Assembly (NCBI GenBank): GCA_002749205.1
Contig: PDOP01000043.1
Span: 1-64,000 of the forward strand
Reading direction: 5' to 3'
DNA from: Treponema sp.
GTDB taxonomy: Bacteria; Spirochaetota; Spirochaetia; Treponematales; Treponemataceae
Length of the DNA stretch: 64,000 nucleotides
The notes beneath the pieces were generated by a model. It was not told where the DNA came from. It made no database searches and was given only the letters and a program-made list of their open reading frames with translations. Positions within the stretch are counted from its first letter, which is position 1, and every line of letters begins with the position of its first letter. A program made the position numbers and the translations under genes. Below are positions 9,566 to 18,604 of this stretch, piece by piece.

Positions 9566-10453
9566 TTATGTAATTGATGCCGAATAAATTCCTTTGATTG
9601 AATCGGCAATTGTTGTGTTAAACTCAGAGTCGCTTTGATTTGCATTTAAACCTTCGGCGAGTGCTCTCGAAAAACTTGCAATCATTCCGTTGTTTTTTGA
9701 AAGTAAATCGTTTGCTTCTGCTCGAGGGTATCCGCCTGACAATGCTACCACGCGTACAACTTGAGGGTGCTTTGTGAATTCTTGATAAAGATTAGCCTCA
9801 GTCGGAATCGAAAGTTTGAACATTACCATTAAGTCGTTAGGCAAACTTTCAAGATGTGCGACAAGCTCTTTTTTTAAGATTTCTTCACATTTTGCTTTAT
9901 CGGGTGATTTAATGTCCACTTCAGGCTCGATGATTGGCACAAGACCCGCTTTTGCAATTTGAATGCCAAATTCAAACTGTTGGTCGACAATCGCCTTAAT
10001 ACCTTCTGCATTTGCCTCTTTTATAACAGAGCGCATTTTTGTACCGAAGATATTCTTTTCTTTGGCACGCTTTAGAGTTGCGTCCAAATTTGGAATCGGC
10101 TTCATAAGCTGAACACCGTTATTCAAATCGGCAAGCCCTTTGTCAACTTTTAAGAATGGCAGAATTTTTTTCTTTTCCCACAAAAAGTCTGCGGTAGGCA
10201 TTCCCATGATTTCCCGTTCCATTGTTTGTTCAAATAATATGGCACCTAAAATACTGTCTGAATTAAATGCTTCACTTGTAATAATTCTTGTGCGCATTTC
10301 ATGTACAAGGTCGAACATTTTATCTTCACCTGAATATGCACTTTCCGAAATACCGTAAGCCGCCAAAGCCTTAGGCGTACTTCCACCGCTTTGGTCAAGT
10401 GCAGCAATAAAACCTTTGTCATTTTTCATGCGGTTAAGTTTTACACTATCCAT
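9566..10453 (-). CDS. class I fructose-bisphosphate aldolase
   Basis: [42 protein letters not shown] ggaggtat before ATG 10453. Confidence 0.9.
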   Translation of the reverse strand: MDSVKLNRMKNDKGFIAALDQSGGSTPKALAAYGISESAYSGEDKMFDLVHEMRTRIITSEAFNSDSILGAILFEQTMEREIMGMPTADFLWEKKKILPFLKVDKGLADLNNGVQLMKPIPNLDATLKRAKEKNIFGTKMRSVIKEANAEGIKAIVDQQFEFGIQIAKAGLVPIIEPEVDIKSPDKAKCEEILKKELVAHLESLPNDLMVMFKLSIPTEANLYQEFTKHPQVVRVVALSGGYPRAEANDLLSKNNGMIASFSRALAEGLNANQSDSEFNTTIADSIKGIYSASIT

Positions 10454-10535
10454 AAATACCTCCAAAATATTATGTAATCTAATTTTATTATAACATATTG
10501 TTCAATTCTGTCAAGAACCATTTAAAATTTTTGAA

Positions 10536-10630
10536 AGGGGGTGTATCCCCCTAGCTCCAAAAAACGCCGGTCTTTTGCAAGTGGCTCCGGTTATGTTTTT
10601 TTTAACGGCGTTGTTTTTCCGCTACCCCCC
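10536..10630 (-). repeat. TSE-2 element copy b
   Basis: AGGGGGTGTATCCCCCT 10536-10552; AACGCCG/CGGCGTT 10563-10569/10606-10612; GTTTTTCCGCTACCCCCC 10613-10630. Confidence 0.75.
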
Positions 10631-10799
10631 AAAGTAAAAGACAGCTATACATAAAGTCAACGATACACTACACTATTACAAAGCGAAATGTTTTTTTCAT
10701 AAAACTTCAATATAAACTTAAATATAAAATGACAGAAGCCCTATAATAAATAGTGCCGCTATCTATTGAAAAAAAAAATTATTTATGTTAGTTTGCATT

Positions 10800-12656
10800 A
10801 TGCAAAAAGGTTTTGTTGTTTTATATAAAAATAAACCTGCCGTCATTAAAGAATCAGTGGCAGATAAAATTATAATTGAATTACAAGATGGAGAAAAAAA
10901 AGTTAGAAATAAAGATGTTGAAATTTTAAGTAAGTTTCCGGTAACAAATTTAAAAGCTTTATTAAATGCTACAATAAGCGAGCCTGACTTTTCCGATGTG
11001 TTTGAATTTTTTGAAAATGAAGAGCCGACCTTTGATGAAATTGTCGAATTAGTTTGGGGGAAGTATTTACCGGAGCAAATTTGGAAAATTTGGCAAACTG
11101 TTTCCGATTCTGTTTATTTTGAAACAAGCATACCGACTGCACCCATTAAAATAAGAAACCAATCCGAAATTGATGAATTAAAATCAAAACAAGAAGAAAA
11201 AGCCAATCATGAAGAAAAATATATAAAATTTATTGATGTGCTAAAAAAGCAATTAAAAAAAACTGAAGATGATTTTAATTCAACATTGCTTTTAAAAGAA
11301 TTCCCGTCATTCCTACAGGAAATTGAATCGTTTGCATTGGGCAAAATGGAAAAATCCAAAGTTCTTTCCGATGCAAAAGTTAAACAAACCCCTGAAAACG
11401 CACATGATGTTTTAATTAAACTTGGATATTGGAATATCGAAAAAAACCCGTATCCTGCAAGATACGGCTGCTCGGTAAATGATTCAAAAGAAAAAATTAT
11501 TCCACCTGATTTTAATAAACCTTTTTTGGATTTAACAAGCCTGACTGCCTATGCAATAGACAACCGGGGCAGTACTGATCCTGACGATGCTGTTTGTTAT
11601 GACGGAAAATATCTTTGGATTCATGTCGCAAATCCGGCAGAAACCGTAACCTGCGATTCTACAAGCGATTTATCAGCGCGAAAAAGAGGGGTAACTCTAT
11701 ACATTCCTGATGGCACGGCAAGAATGCTCGGCTCTGATGCCGTTAAATATTATGCCTTAGGATTAACCGAACAATGTTATGCCCTATCGTTTAGACTTGA
11801 ATTAAATGACAACTTTGAAATTGAGAATACCGAAATTATGCGTACAAAAATAACCGTAAAGCGAATGACATACGATGAAGCGGAGGCGAAAAAAGACAGC
11901 AAAGAATTAAAACCCCTGTTTGATATTGCAAATTCACTTTTTGAAAGACGCATAAAAAATGGAGCAGTATCAATTCAAATGCCTGAGGTCTACATAAGGG
12001 TAATGGACAAAACGGTCTGTATTACGCCTTCGGCAATTCTTAGCTCACAGGCTATGATTAGAGAGATGATGCTAATAGCAGGTGAGGCAGGTGCAACTTT
12101 TGCATTCAAAAACCGAATACCGTTTCAATATGTAAGTCAGGAGCAACCTACCCTCCCAAATGATTTGCCTGAAGGACTCGCCGGTGAATATAAAAAACGC
12201 AAGTCTATGAAATCCAGAACCGTATCTACAACTCCGTCAAAACACGCCGCTTTAGGTATAAGTATGTATGCACAGGTTACAAGCCCGCTTAGACGATACG
12301 GAGACTTGGTTTCTCATCAGCAATTACTAAAATTTATTGACGGTGAAAGTCTAATTCCAAAAGATGATTTTCTGCACAGAATTGCACTCGGCGATCAGGC
12401 TACACGACAGGCAATACTAGCCACCCGCTCTTCAAAACTGCACTGGACGCTTGTATACATGCAGCAAAACCCGAATATAACCTATGAAGCCATAGTTCTC
12501 GAAAATACCGTTAATTACACACATATAATAATTCCCGAGCTTGCTTTTGAATATAATATTAAACTGAAATCAAAAAAAATGCTAAACGAAAAATTAAATG
12601 TCCGTACAGAAAGCGTAAATATCCCGTTTCAAAATGTTGTCCTTAAAGAAGTTTAA
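10800..12656 (+). CDS. RNB-domain exoribonuclease (RNase II/R family)
   Basis: LTAYAIDNRGSTDPDDAVCYDGKYLWIHVANPAE; AQVTSPLRRYGDLVSHQQL; ATG 10800 preferred. Confidence 0.9.
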   Translation: MQKGFVVLYKNKPAVIKESVADKIIIELQDGEKKVRNKDVEILSKFPVTNLKALLNATISEPDFSDVFEFFENEEPTFDEIVELVWGKYLPEQIWKIWQTVSDSVYFETSIPTAPIKIRNQSEIDELKSKQEEKANHEEKYIKFIDVLKKQLKKTEDDFNSTLLLKEFPSFLQEIESFALGKMEKSKVLSDAKVKQTPENAHDVLIKLGYWNIEKNPYPARYGCSVNDSKEKIIPPDFNKPFLDLTSLTAYAIDNRGSTDPDDAVCYDGKYLWIHVANPAETVTCDSTSDLSARKRGVTLYIPDGTARMLGSDAVKYYALGLTEQCYALSFRLELNDNFEIENTEIMRTKITVKRMTYDEAEAKKDSKELKPLFDIANSLFERRIKNGAVSIQMPEVYIRVMDKTVCITPSAILSSQAMIREMMLIAGEAGATFAFKNRIPFQYVSQEQPTLPNDLPEGLAGEYKKRKSMKSRTVSTTPSKHAALGISMYAQVTSPLRRYGDLVSHQQLLKFIDGESLIPKDDFLHRIALGDQATRQAILATRSSKLHWTLVYMQQNPNITYEAIVLENTVNYTHIIIPELAFEYNIKLKSKKMLNEKLNVRTESVNIPFQNVVLKEV

Positions 12657-12858
12657 AGTCCCAAAAAACAGTTAAAACATCTGTATTTTAAAGGTTTTTA
12701 TCAAAAAAACTTCATTTAAACGACTATATTCAAATAAAACACTTGCATCTTTTTTAAAAATCTGCTAAAGTTGTTTGTGGTTGTAAAGTAAGTAAATAAG
12801 CTGCTTTTTTTTGAGCATTTTAAAAAATGCCTCAAAATATGACTACTTATTGATTTTT

Positions 12859-13170
12859 ATGCAAAACAAAGATGAAAATTTTTTCATAAAAACTTCTGAT
12901 GTGCCTATTGAGTCGTTAAGTCGTGAACAAAAGGCTAAATTAAACAGAAAAGGCAATAAGCACTTTAATTCAGGTGATATTGCTTCGGCTGCCAGAATTT
13001 TTATGACAACCGGATATTCTGATGGGCTTTCTCGAATTGGCGATTATTACATGCTAAAAAATGAAAAGCTGACTGCATTAAAATATTACAAACTTGCTCA
13101 TAATAAAGCGAATGTAGATTTAATTGTTGAAGAAATTGCACAATTAATAAAAGTCATGATTAACAATTAG
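12859..13170 (+). CDS. hypothetical protein
   Basis: ORF 12811-13170, likely start ATG 12859; 9 nt upstream of the TPR gene. Confidence 0.65.
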   Translation: MQNKDENFFIKTSDVPIESLSREQKAKLNRKGNKHFNSGDIASAARIFMTTGYSDGLSRIGDYYMLKNEKLTALKYYKLAHNKANVDLIVEEIAQLIKVMINN

Positions 13171-13178
13171 GAGAAAAT

Positions 13179-14405
13179 ATGTTTGGCTTTGATTGGAAAA
13201 ATAAAAAAAATAAAGCACAATCTGAAAATAAAGAAGGTTTAATCACAAAGCAAGAAGATGACTTCAGCATGGTTGGAACACCGGAATTTGAAAAAAGCGA
13301 TAAACCTGAAAATGAAAAAACAGAAAAAGAAAAACTTCTTGACCAAATTGCAGAAATCTCAAAACAAGGCTATGCATTTTTAAAAGAAAACGACACGGCT
13401 AATGCAACTATAGAATTTAAGCGCATACTGACATTAGACGAGCATAATAACTATGCACTGGTAGGCTTGGGAGATGCAGCCAGAAAAGAACATAAATGCG
13501 AAGATGCCATAAAATACTACACAGAGTGTTTAACTCATCATCCTGATAATAATTATGCACTTTTTGGACTTGCAGATTGTCATAAATTCCTAAAACAATA
13601 CAACAGGGCGATTGAAGTTTGGGAAAAATATTTAAAGTTTGATGACACAAATATTACAGTTTTAACCAGAATTGGAGACTCCTATCGAAAAATCCGAAAT
13701 TTTGACAATGCAAAAAGGTTATATCAAAGAGTTCTGGAATTATCAGAAGAAAACTCCTATGCCTTAATAGGTTTAGGACATCTTTATTATGATTTCAAAA
13801 AATACCGTGAAGCCTTGGGATATTGGCAAAAAGTGCTTGAAATAAGCGGAGATCATGTAGATATTAGAATCTTAACCTCAATCGGCAACTGTTACCGAAA
13901 AATAAAACAATTCGACAAAGGCGTTCCATTCTTTCAAGATGCCTTGAAACGCGACGAGGATAATTTCTATGCTTTGTTCGGACTTGCCGATTGTTATCGA
14001 GGGTTAAATCAGCAAAGTCAGTCTATACAATACTGGAACAGAATACTGGAGCAGGATCCAAACAACAAGGTTATACTGACAAGGGTCGGAGATGCTTACA
14101 GAAACAAAAAAGAATACAAAAAGGCAGAAGAGTGCTATCAAAGAGCATTGGACATTGCTTATGATTCTTATGCTATGCTGGGATTGGCAATATTAAAAAA
14201 ACGACAGGGTATGTACGAAGAAGCAATCACCAGTTTATTACAACTAATACAAGCAGATAGAAAAAACTATCGTGTTTATTTAGAGCTTGCAGATTGCTAT
14301 ATTCAAACAAACCGAAAAAGCGATGCAATCAATATATTAAAAACATTCAAACAATTTGGAATTAGAAATCAAGCAATAAACGAGCTGTATGATTCGCTTT
14401 TATAG
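13179..14405 (+). CDS. TPR repeat protein
   Basis: Repeated YALxGLADCxR / YxRALELD pattern; RBS aggag. Confidence 0.9.
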   Translation: MFGFDWKNKKNKAQSENKEGLITKQEDDFSMVGTPEFEKSDKPENEKTEKEKLLDQIAEISKQGYAFLKENDTANATIEFKRILTLDEHNNYALVGLGDAARKEHKCEDAIKYYTECLTHHPDNNYALFGLADCHKFLKQYNRAIEVWEKYLKFDDTNITVLTRIGDSYRKIRNFDNAKRLYQRVLELSEENSYALIGLGHLYYDFKKYREALGYWQKVLEISGDHVDIRILTSIGNCYRKIKQFDKGVPFFQDALKRDEDNFYALFGLADCYRGLNQQSQSIQYWNRILEQDPNNKVILTRVGDAYRNKKEYKKAEECYQRALDIAYDSYAMLGLAILKKRQGMYEEAITSLLQLIQADRKNYRVYLELADCYIQTNRKSDAINILKTFKQFGIRNQAINELYDSLL

Positions 14406-14423
14406 CCCTGAGGAATACATGTT

Positions 14424-15461
14424 TTGAACAACACTAACATCAAATCACTTTCGGGAATGCTTCCGACAGAGATAGTTAATGAATGTAATCTAAAACAAAA
14501 TTTCAGAGGGCAACAAATTTTTGAAAACATCGCAAAGGGTGTTGCAAATATTTCAGAGCTTACAAACCTGTCCATTAAGGAGCGCGAAAGACTCTCTGAA
14601 AAATTTGCAGTTAGAGAAACAGTTGTTGAGGACAAACTAATTGACCCTGACGGAACAGTAAAGCTTGTTATAAACTTAAATGACGGCAACAAAGTTGAAA
14701 CCGTCCTTTTAGAAGATAAATCCAAAAGAAAAACAGCATGCCTTTCCTCACAAGCAGGGTGTCCTCTTGCCTGCTCATTCTGTAAAACAGGGCAGTTGGG
14801 GTTTTCAAGAAATCTTGATGCGAGTGAAATAGTCGAACAATTTTTTTATCTGGAGCAATCCGTTGGTAAACTTGATAACATAGTTTTTATGGGTATGGGA
14901 GAGCCATTACTTAATTTAAACGAATTAAAAAAAGCGATAGCAATACTATCCCACCCCAAAGGGCGTAATTTTTCAAAACGGCGTATCACAGTTTCAACAG
15001 CCGGAGTCATAAAGGGAATTTACGAACTAACAGATACATTACCTGAAATTAAGCTTGCCGTTTCACTGACTACAGCAGACCAAGACCTCAGAGCAAAACT
15101 CATGCCGGTTGAAAAAAACAACCCGTTAAATGAATTAAAAACAGCAATAAAATATTATAATCAAAAAACAAAAAAGCGTGTAACTCTCGAAGTTGCATTG
15201 ATGCACAATGTAAACAGCAGTTTTAAATCTGCAAAAAAAATCATTGATTTTACCGATAGCTTAAATGTACATATAAACTTAATACCATGGAACCCTATTC
15301 CTGAGCTTAATTTCAAAAGCCCGACCCACAGCGAGCTTTTAAATTTTGAAAAATATCTTACCGATGCAGGGCTCAATGTAACCAAACGATTAAGTCGGGG
15401 ACAAAAAATTGGAGGGGCATGCGGACAACTCGGTAAAACAAATATTAGCCAAGACAGCTAA
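14424..15461 (+). CDS. rlmN: 23S rRNA (adenine2503-C2)-methyltransferase, radical SAM
   Basis: ACLSSQAGCPLACSFCKTGQLGFSRNL, FMGMGEPLLN; TTG start. Confidence 0.95.
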   Translation: MNNTNIKSLSGMLPTEIVNECNLKQNFRGQQIFENIAKGVANISELTNLSIKERERLSEKFAVRETVVEDKLIDPDGTVKLVINLNDGNKVETVLLEDKSKRKTACLSSQAGCPLACSFCKTGQLGFSRNLDASEIVEQFFYLEQSVGKLDNIVFMGMGEPLLNLNELKKAIAILSHPKGRNFSKRRITVSTAGVIKGIYELTDTLPEIKLAVSLTTADQDLRAKLMPVEKNNPLNELKTAIKYYNQKTKKRVTLEVALMHNVNSSFKSAKKIIDFTDSLNVHINLIPWNPIPELNFKSPTHSELLNFEKYLTDAGLNVTKRLSRGQKIGGACGQLGKTNISQDS

Positions 15462-15475
15462 ACACAATTAGAATG

Positions 15476-17728
15476 TTATTTTCGGGTGTGTTTTGTATTT
15501 ACTGCCCTGCGTTGTTTTTGCCTTTCATCTTGTTGCTTTTTAGAATGCTTTTTTAAAGCTTCAATTTTTTGTGGATTATAAAAACCCTCTTTCCAATTGA
15601 ATTTAGATGTATCCGGTAAAGGCATGGCATTTTTACAGGCATTGAGAATTAACCGATAATTATGCCGTTCCACCGAAGTATGAGAAAAATCAATTAAATA
15701 CTTTTTCAGCCCCTTTTTTGCAAGCAGCCCTGTTCTTTCCGTAATTGAAAAAGGCTTTTCCGGTAACACAAAAGCCGCAGAAGGTGTCGAAAAAGCTCTA
15801 AATTCTTCACCGGTTTTATCTGAAAAATATAAAAAGTCATATTTTTCCGGTAATTTTTGCCTGATACGAAACAAAACAGGATATGCAAAAACGGGACATA
15901 AAACTTCGCTTCTGTCTTTTAATTTAAATGTTTGTTCAATATTATCTTGTGAATTCTCAATGGGCGAAACAAACTTATTCAAACCATTTTCTGTCAACCA
16001 GGAAGCCGACCACTTATTAAACGAATAAAGATAAGGACCTGCAATTAAATTAAGGCTCTTGTTTCGCAACATTGAAATATGCCCCGGATTATTTAAAACA
16101 AACTGCTTATACCCGTTTTCAATCAAGCAATTAAGCTTTTTTGAAAGCGCCGACTCGATTTCCTGAGGCAAAAAAGGATCAAGTGAAATCAAAACTTCTG
16201 ACCTTGCAAATGGTATCATAGCGGCTGTATTATTGGATAAAAGAGCGTTTTCGGTATCTTCATTAAGATTTATAATTACACGCACCGGTTTATCAATTAA
16301 AAGCGCATGAACATCGCGTATTGATGAAACTTGAACATAATAACCGTCAGGAAAAGGATTGTTTCCTCTTTTTTTTGAGCGATGCTTTTTGCCATTTTCA
16401 TTTCTTTTATCATCATTTTGTAGAGCAGAGTTTAAATCAAGCTCAATATCGGGCATGCCTGCTCTTTGAGGGCGTTTTTTATACTTCGTTAAACTCTTAG
16501 GCAATATATTCGAATATCTTTTTGTCATCGCTTTAGTTTGTAAAAGATAAACATTATCGTCTATCCCAAACTGTACCGGTATTTGTATCCAGCTTTTACC
16601 GTTTGCCGTTTTGACATCTTGTATTTTCCAACTTTCACGCACCGTATCGTTTTTTGAATGTAAGCGAAGCGAATCGCCTATAACGGGGATAAACCCACTG
16701 CCGCCTGTAAAAAAAGCATAATGAACCTTGCGTTTTAAATTATCCTCCCCTTTTGCGGAAACTTCTTGAATATCAAACTTTTTTGTTTCAGAAACTTTTC
16801 CTAAATACAAACCTGTGCCGGCAGCCTGTTTTGGATTGAGTACAGAATCAAGTTTTTTAGTTACAAGCATAAAAGAAGTTTTTGAGCGAGCAAAATCATT
16901 AGCCAGAATTCTTTTTCCATGCTCAATAGCGGCTTTTGCATCAGAATGATAATTATCAATAACATATCTGTAGGCAGACACAACCGTACCAACATATTCG
17001 GCACTCTTCATTCTGCCTTCAATCTTAAACGAATTTACACCGGCATCTATAAGCTCAGGAATATAATCCAAAAGCTGTAAATCATAGGGCGAAAAATAAA
17101 AGCCCGACTGCTTTTTATCGCCTTTGTCTATGTTATATATCCGCCTGCATGCTTGTGTACACATTCCTCTGTTTGCAGACTTACCGCCCAAAAAACTTGA
17201 AAACATACAAAGCCCCGACTCACTTATACAAAGAGCTCCATGCACAAACATTTCAAGCTCGCATGATGTATACTGCTTAATCTCTCTGATTTCGTTTAAT
17301 GAAAGCTCCCTTGCCAAAACCACTCTGGAGACCCCGAAACGGCTCATCGCATTGGCTGACTTTGCACTTGCAATATTCATCTGTGTTGAAGCATGTATAT
17401 TTAAATCAGGAAAATATTCGCGTATCATTTTTACAACGCCAAAATCCTGAACAATAACCCCGTCAGGTCCGACTGAATTCAAAAATTTCAATAGCGAAAA
17501 AAGCTCCGCCGTTTCATCATCGGTAATCACTGTGTTCACGGTTACATAAACCTTTTTATTTCTTTTATGCAATGCCTCAACAGTCGCCTGAAACTGAGCC
17601 CAAGAAAAATTGGAAGAGCGCATTCTGGCATTAAAACTTTTCAAACCAAGATAAACGGCATCAGCACCTTCACTGACCGCAGCATTCATCGCCTCCACAC
17701 TACCTGCGGGCGCCAATAATTCCACCAT
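15476..17728 (-). CDS. U32 family peptidase
   Basis: MVELLAPAGSVEAMNAAVSEGADAVYLGLKSFNAR; ELEMFVHGALCISESGLCMFSSFLGGKSANRGMCTQACRR; RBS aaggag. Confidence 0.92.
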   Translation of the reverse strand: MVELLAPAGSVEAMNAAVSEGADAVYLGLKSFNARMRSSNFSWAQFQATVEALHKRNKKVYVTVNTVITDDETAELFSLLKFLNSVGPDGVIVQDFGVVKMIREYFPDLNIHASTQMNIASAKSANAMSRFGVSRVVLARELSLNEIREIKQYTSCELEMFVHGALCISESGLCMFSSFLGGKSANRGMCTQACRRIYNIDKGDKKQSGFYFSPYDLQLLDYIPELIDAGVNSFKIEGRMKSAEYVGTVVSAYRYVIDNYHSDAKAAIEHGKRILANDFARSKTSFMLVTKKLDSVLNPKQAAGTGLYLGKVSETKKFDIQEVSAKGEDNLKRKVHYAFFTGGSGFIPVIGDSLRLHSKNDTVRESWKIQDVKTANGKSWIQIPVQFGIDDNVYLLQTKAMTKRYSNILPKSLTKYKKRPQRAGMPDIELDLNSALQNDDKRNENGKKHRSKKRGNNPFPDGYYVQVSSIRDVHALLIDKPVRVIINLNEDTENALLSNNTAAMIPFARSEVLISLDPFLPQEIESALSKKLNCLIENGYKQFVLNNPGHISMLRNKSLNLIAGPYLYSFNKWSASWLTENGLNKFVSPIENSQDNIEQTFKLKDRSEVLCPVFAYPVLFRIRQKLPEKYDFLYFSDKTGEEFRAFSTPSAAFVLPEKPFSITERTGLLAKKGLKKYLIDFSHTSVERHNYRLILNACKNAMPLPDTSKFNWKEGFYNPQKIEALKKHSKKQQDERQKQRRAVNTKHTRK

Positions 17729-17807
17729 AAAAACTCCTTGAACCAAAACCGAATTATACACTAAAAACAAACTTTAATAAAGTGCAAAAATATACTTTTT
17801 ATTTTAA

Positions 17808-17936
17808 GAGGGGGAGCCTCCCCCTCGCTTGCAAAAAATTGCCTTTTTTCTTTTTTTAAATTATATCGAGTCTTCGTCCCTACAGCCTCGATTTCTTATA
17901 AATTTAAGCAAGGCAATTGTTTTTCCGCTACCCCCC
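17808..17936 (-). repeat. TSE-2 element copy c
   Basis: GAGGGGGAGCCTCCCCCTC 17808-17826; AATTGCCTT/AAGGCAATT 17837-17845/17910-17918; inner ATCGAG/CTCGAT; TTTTCCGCTACCCCCC to 17936. Confidence 0.75.
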
Positions 17937-18047
17937 AACGATTCATTATAGTGCTACATAAAGGGCACGATATACTCTTAAGTCGCTTGCAAAAGCCGGG
18001 TTAGTTTTCCAATTTCCTCTCATTAGTTTTAAGACGAGATATTAAGA

Positions 18048-18254
18048 AGAATACCGGCGTGCTATACAAACTCGGTTAACCTGATTTTAAGCTCGCCGTT
18101 ATCCTTTTGTTTGATTGGTTTATTCAGTTAAAAGCGGCTCATTTTGAGACGCTGATTATTATGGCAGAAAAAAACAAAAGATTTAAGGCGAGCGCCGGTT
18201 GCAGAGCATTAAATCTTGAAGGATTTTACAAATCCTTCAAGATTTAATAGCGAT
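18048..18254 (-). repeat. TSE-1 structured element copy E4
   Basis: GCTCGCC/GGCGAGC 18091-18097/18187-18193; TTTTGTTT/AAACAAAA 18105-18112/18172-18179; apical GCG-G-CTC..GAG-A-CGC 18134-18152; extra hairpin TTAAATCTTGAAGGATTT/AAATCCTTCAAGATTTAA 18209-18226/18230-18247. Confidence 0.87.
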
Positions 18255-18394
18255 AAAAATTTAAAAATAATGCAAAATTTCCATCAAAAAGCTAAAAAAT
18301 CCATAAATTATTGATTTTTTTTAAAAAAGCACTAAACACTATCCTGAAAATATGATATAATATACTGTATAATTGATACTAAAGAGGTGGTGAG

Positions 18395-18529
18395 ATGGCA
18401 TATAAACTTAATGGCGCGAAATTTGAAACAATGGAAGAGCTGATTATGGCCTTATATCCGATGTTCGCAGACCAGATGAGTGAAGATGAATTTAAAGCTT
18501 ATGCTAATGAAAATGCAGAGCAAAGCTAA
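18395..18529 (+). CDS. 44-aa small protein (not in ORF track)
   Basis: ATG 18395 to TAA 18529: MAYKLNGAKFETMEELIMALYPMFADQMSEDEFKAYANENAEQS; strong RBS gaggtggtgag; AT-rich TATAAT-like sequence upstream. Confidence 0.75.
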   Translation: MAYKLNGAKFETMEELIMALYPMFADQMSEDEFKAYANENAEQS

Positions 18530-18604
18530 TTTTTTAAGCTGCTGGTTTAATGTACCGCTCTAAACTGCGTGGCCGTAATGTGGTTTGGAGCTTTTTCCCA
18601 GGTT

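Noticed and set aside
9314-9577. Plus-strand 87-aa ORF over copy E3
   Set aside because: Overlaps the TSE-1 stems and the aldolase 3' end; composition not protein-like.
17808-17936. TSE-2 as ordinary intrinsic terminators
   Set aside because: The G-rich end hairpins resemble terminators, but two-ended conservation (GGGGGGTAGCGGAAAAAC plus GCGAGGGGGATACACCCCCT), placement upstream of genes and lack of a consistent T-run argue against a simple terminator.
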